Assembly (NCBI GenBank): GCA_964564735.1
Contig: CAZMCH010000144.1
Location: 1 to 7,686 of the forward strand
Reading direction: 5' to 3'
DNA length: 7,686 bases
Source: CAZMCH01 sp964564735
Lineage (GTDB): Bacteria; Poribacteria; DTPJ01
Shown in pieces: positions 5,467 through 7,686 of the stretch. Position 1 is the stretch's first letter, and the number at the start of each line of letters is the position of its first letter. The notes below the pieces were generated by a model. It was not told the DNA's origin, ran no database searches, and saw only the letters and a list, made by a program, of their open reading frames with translations. The translations under genes and the position numbers were made by a program.

Positions 5467-7209
5467 TTATTTTTGCCAGCAATCCGATATTTCACATTCG
5501 ACCTCTGTTGGCACTTTTTTGAGATAATATTCCCCTGCCTTTATCATACAATCTCTGATAACTTCGGTTACTTCTTCGGCAATGCTTTCATCACATTCCG
5601 TAACAATTTCATCATGGACTGTATTTATTAGTTTCGCATCTAGTTTTCTTTCTTTTAGGTTATTACGGATCCATATCAACGCCAGTTTTGTCATATCCGC
5701 ATTTGTCCCCTGTATTGGTGCATTTTTTGCCTGACGCAATATAGAATTTATCTCTTTTTGATCATTCTTATTTTTAATTTCATAATACCTTCTGCGTTTT
5801 CCAATAGTAAGGGAATAGCCCTTTTTAACTGCTTCATTAGCAGATTCATCAAGATATTTCTTTACGCTTGGATAATTATTGAAATATTGATTGAGCAATT
5901 CATTGGCTTCATCTTCAGAGATTCCCAGATTTCCTGCCAAGCCAGAAGCCCCCATACCATAGGCAAGCCCAAAGTTTATCGCCTTTGCCCTTTGGCGTAG
6001 TTCGGGATTTTCGTCCTTACTTACATTCTTTTTGAATATTGCAGATGCAACTATCGAATGAAGATCGCCTCCGCTTATGAATGTTTCCAAAAAAACAGGG
6101 TCTTCGCTGAGTTCAGCAATAATCCTGAGTTCACAACCGCTATAATCTGCGACAACTAATTTCCGACCTTCTGGGGCAACAAAACAACTTCGAAACCTTG
6201 AATCTGCCTTGATATTCTGAAGATTTGGATCGGCGCAGGATGTTCTTCCACTGGATGCCCCCAACTGACGAAAAGACGGATGTATCCTTCCTGTTATTGG
6301 ATGAATATGCTCTAAAAACCCTTGACCATAGGAAGAAACGACCTTTTGATGTTCTCTATAATCAATTATTGTCTGTCCTACTTCATGATCGATTTTTGAA
6401 AGAGTTGATTTGCCAGTGTCACTAACTCTAATTCCTATGTTTAACAAAGCCTCTTTTAGCTGTTCTTCGCTGTCATAGTTGATATTAATTGATCCGAAAA
6501 GATCAAGATCAGAATGTGGTCGGAATATGCTGTCTAATTTCTCTTTTGTTTCGTTTTTTTTCCTTATTTCGTCATTGAGTATTTCAGACCATTTTTCTTT
6601 ATCCAATAACATACCATTATATTCAATATCACCAAAAGCATTTACCGCAAGGCACTCTAGCTTTGCGGTTTCCTGCAATTCCGCATCAATCAGGGATTTT
6701 ATTTGTTTATTCAAGACCTGTAAGACATACAAAAGATCGTTTTTTGCATATTCTAGCTGATTTTCACTAAAATCCCCGCCATGATTGATAAATGATTGCC
6801 TTTCCTCTTTATCTGGTCTAAAACCTAGATATGTTTCAACAAGAATATCAAGCCCATATTTCTTATTAGACATTCCGCTTGTTAGCACTTGCTCAATTAG
6901 CATAGTATCAACCATATTTTCCATTTCAATCTTGAAGGCATGTTTGATCATCTTATAATCAAACTTGGCATTTTGAAGCACTTTCGGTTTATCACTTTCA
7001 AGAATCTTGCGCAAAGGCTCAATACTTGCTTTTCGGCAGTCTATGATAAATTGTTTATCAAGATCGCCTATTTGGAAAAGCAGGATATTGCTAGTATATG
7101 GATCAAGTCCGCTTGTTTCGGTATCAACCGCAATTATGGGCATTTGATCCAATTCAGACAAAATATTTCCTACTTGGCTTGTTTCTGTTATTATTTTTGT
7201 TTCAATCAT
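5467..7209 (-). CDS. Family A DNA polymerase with 3'-5' exonuclease, lacking the 5' nuclease domain (PolA-like)
   Basis: The 580-residue protein (from ATG at 7209) copies DNA and can proofread. Its N-terminal DnaQ-like domain has all exonuclease motifs: Asp29 and Glu31 in DTET, Asp84 in NAKFDYKMI, and Tyr154/Asp158 in YAKND. The polymerase domain has SGRTSCADPNLQNI (320-333), motif A DYSGCELRIIAELS (355-368) with catalytic Asp355 and steric-gate Glu360, motif B RQRAKAINFGLAYG (405-418) with Lys409, Phe413 and Tyr417, APIQGTNAD (497-505), and motif C VHDE (531-534). The 5'-3' nuclease of classical Pol I is absent, and the upstream gene is unrelated, so this is a short-form enzyme like Aquifex-type and many phage polymerases, not a broken polA. 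Motif A differs from the usual SQIELR. No phage genes flank it. The start lies 5 bases after the upstream stop with no good ribosome binding site, suggesting translational coupling. A TTG at 7251 would add 14 residues but overlaps the upstream gene. Confidence 0.95.
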   Translation of the reverse strand: MIETKIITETSQVGNILSELDQMPIIAVDTETSGLDPYTSNILLFQIGDLDKQFIIDCRKASIEPLRKILESDKPKVLQNAKFDYKMIKHAFKIEMENMVDTMLIEQVLTSGMSNKKYGLDILVETYLGFRPDKEERQSFINHGGDFSENQLEYAKNDLLYVLQVLNKQIKSLIDAELQETAKLECLAVNAFGDIEYNGMLLDKEKWSEILNDEIRKKNETKEKLDSIFRPHSDLDLFGSININYDSEEQLKEALLNIGIRVSDTGKSTLSKIDHEVGQTIIDYREHQKVVSSYGQGFLEHIHPITGRIHPSFRQLGASSGRTSCADPNLQNIKADSRFRSCFVAPEGRKLVVADYSGCELRIIAELSEDPVFLETFISGGDLHSIVASAIFKKNVSKDENPELRQRAKAINFGLAYGMGASGLAGNLGISEDEANELLNQYFNNYPSVKKYLDESANEAVKKGYSLTIGKRRRYYEIKNKNDQKEINSILRQAKNAPIQGTNADMTKLALIWIRNNLKERKLDAKLINTVHDEIVTECDESIAEEVTEVIRDCMIKAGEYYLKKVPTEVECEISDCWQK

Positions 7210-7214
7210 AGAAA

Positions 7215-7686
7215 TTATAGACCGATCCTTGCACGAACCAAATCCGACCAAGTTTTTAGTCTTGATCTGTCATTATTAATGCGATAAACGTCACGGTAGA
7301 TTATCTCAAGGTTGCAGTCTTTTGCAGAGGTTACAGTTTCGTCTATATCTTTCTTTAAGCCATCAATATCGAAATTAGCTCCACTTATAGGCGCAGGTAT
7401 TGGTTTACGAGAGAATACACAGCTTTTTCCCAATTTTTGTGCAATATCATTCATGTCGCACCAAGGAGATATTGAGACAGCGCGAACATGTGGTATTTTT
7501 GATATAATCATATCCCAGCGATCATGGACAGGCTCACAACAGCCATAATATATAAGCCCCAATGGACGAGAAACATCAGCCATATATGGCAAAAAGAATT
7601 CATTAAACATTGCAGGAGATATAGCTGTCGTTTCTTGCGACTCAATCCACATCCAAAGGTCTTTTAGCATTGCTTTGCCATTATAA
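7215..7686 (-). CDS. UroD-like (uroporphyrinogen decarboxylase family) methyltransferase-type protein, N-terminus beyond window
   Basis: The frame is open to the right edge (YNGKA precedes the Met at 7670), so only the C-terminal 157 residues or so are visible. Numbering from that Met, the family's conserved blocks are SQETTAISPAMFNEFFLPY (11-29), YGCCEPVHDRW (42-52), VSISPWCD (65-72) and FSRKPIPAP (86-94), then a C-terminal helix with LEIIYRDVYRINND. This is the UroD/MtaA-like TIM-barrel superfamily. The CCEPxHD subgroup is usually annotated as uroporphyrinogen decarboxylase family protein, but it is not heme-pathway HemE. Relatives act as corrinoid-linked methyltransferases, where Cys and His residues bind zinc; Cys44, Cys45 and His49 are candidates here. 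The substrate is unknown. It ends 5 bases before the polymerase start and is the most upstream visible gene of the leftward operon. Confidence 0.88.
   Translation of the reverse strand, partial: YNGKAMLKDLWMWIESQETTAISPAMFNEFFLPYMADVSRPLGLIYYGCCEPVHDRWDMIISKIPHVRAVSISPWCDMNDIAQKLGKSCVFSRKPIPAPISGANFDIDGLKKDIDETVTSAKDCNLEIIYRDVYRINNDRSRLKTWSDLVRARIGL

Noticed and set aside
5467..7209. Prophage origin of the polymerase region
   Set aside because: The short polymerase form is phage-like, but neighbours are metabolic genes in a tight operon with no integrase, structural or lysis genes and no attachment-site repeats seen.
7210..7251. Upstream TTG start adding 14 residues to the DNA polymerase
   Set aside because: It would overlap the UroD-like gene by 37 bases, has no ribosome binding site in position, and the ATG at 7209 lies 5 bases after the upstream stop with the exonuclease domain beginning normally.
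6940..7287. Plus-strand open frames opposite the polymerase and UroD-like genes (also 5374-5631, 5758-6000, 6225-6425, 6479-6760 and 7312-7548)
   Set aside because: All are opposite well-supported coding sequence, lack family motifs and have no convincing ribosome binding sites.

Overview
The window is AT-rich bacterial chromosome. It has strong AGGAGG-type ribosome binding sites, short intergenic gaps and a standard genetic code. It holds eight protein genes, two of them cut by the window edges. I see no tRNA, rRNA, CRISPR array, insertion sequence or phage structural gene. The family mix hints at the lineage: a secreted PQQ-like beta-propeller protein whose mature end reads DWNQWRGANRDG, a UroD-like methyltransferase-family protein, and a TIM-barrel sugar isomerase/epimerase of the LKPHGG...YDPGNI type. 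These families are abundant in the Planctomycetes/Lentisphaerae/Armatimonadetes/Poribacteria-like part of the tree, so I infer an uncultured, AT-rich relative. This placement has low confidence and cannot be settled from the window.

Layout. At the left edge, a secreted Tyr-rich protein of unknown function is read leftward (1-352) from a textbook sigma70-type promoter. A 212-base divergent intergenic region (353-564) carries that promoter, an extended -10 promoter for the rightward genes, and a five-unit heptamer repeat in the rightward leader. The rightward cluster is a cytoplasmic glycerophosphodiester phosphodiesterase (565-1302), a double-membrane-anchored transglutaminase-like protein that overlaps it by one base (1302-1940), and glgC, ADP-glucose pyrophosphorylase (1993-3261). 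A hairpin terminator follows glgC (3272-3308).

The right half is a leftward cluster convergent with glgC. In transcription order it contains a UroD-like protein (cut at the right edge, ending 7215), a family A DNA polymerase with 3'-5' exonuclease but no 5' nuclease domain (7209-5467), a sugar phosphate isomerase/epimerase (5443-4643) and a secreted beta-propeller protein (4517-3303). Gaps are 5, 23 and 125 bases, so the first three look like one operon, and the propeller gene may be its last member or separately expressed.

How the genes fit together. GlgC makes ADP-glucose for glycogen and keeps the two activator-site lysines known from cyanobacterial and plant enzymes. The phosphodiesterase recycles glycerol-3-phosphate from lipid headgroups. 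The UroD-like protein, isomerase and propeller look like a catabolic or surface-sugar set of unknown substrate, and the DNA polymerase is an unexpected guest among them. The points most worth following up are the operon setting and unusual motif A of the polymerase, the lysine in place of a metal-binding glutamate plus an in-frame 15-base duplication in the isomerase, the GlgC activator lysines, and the heptamer repeat.
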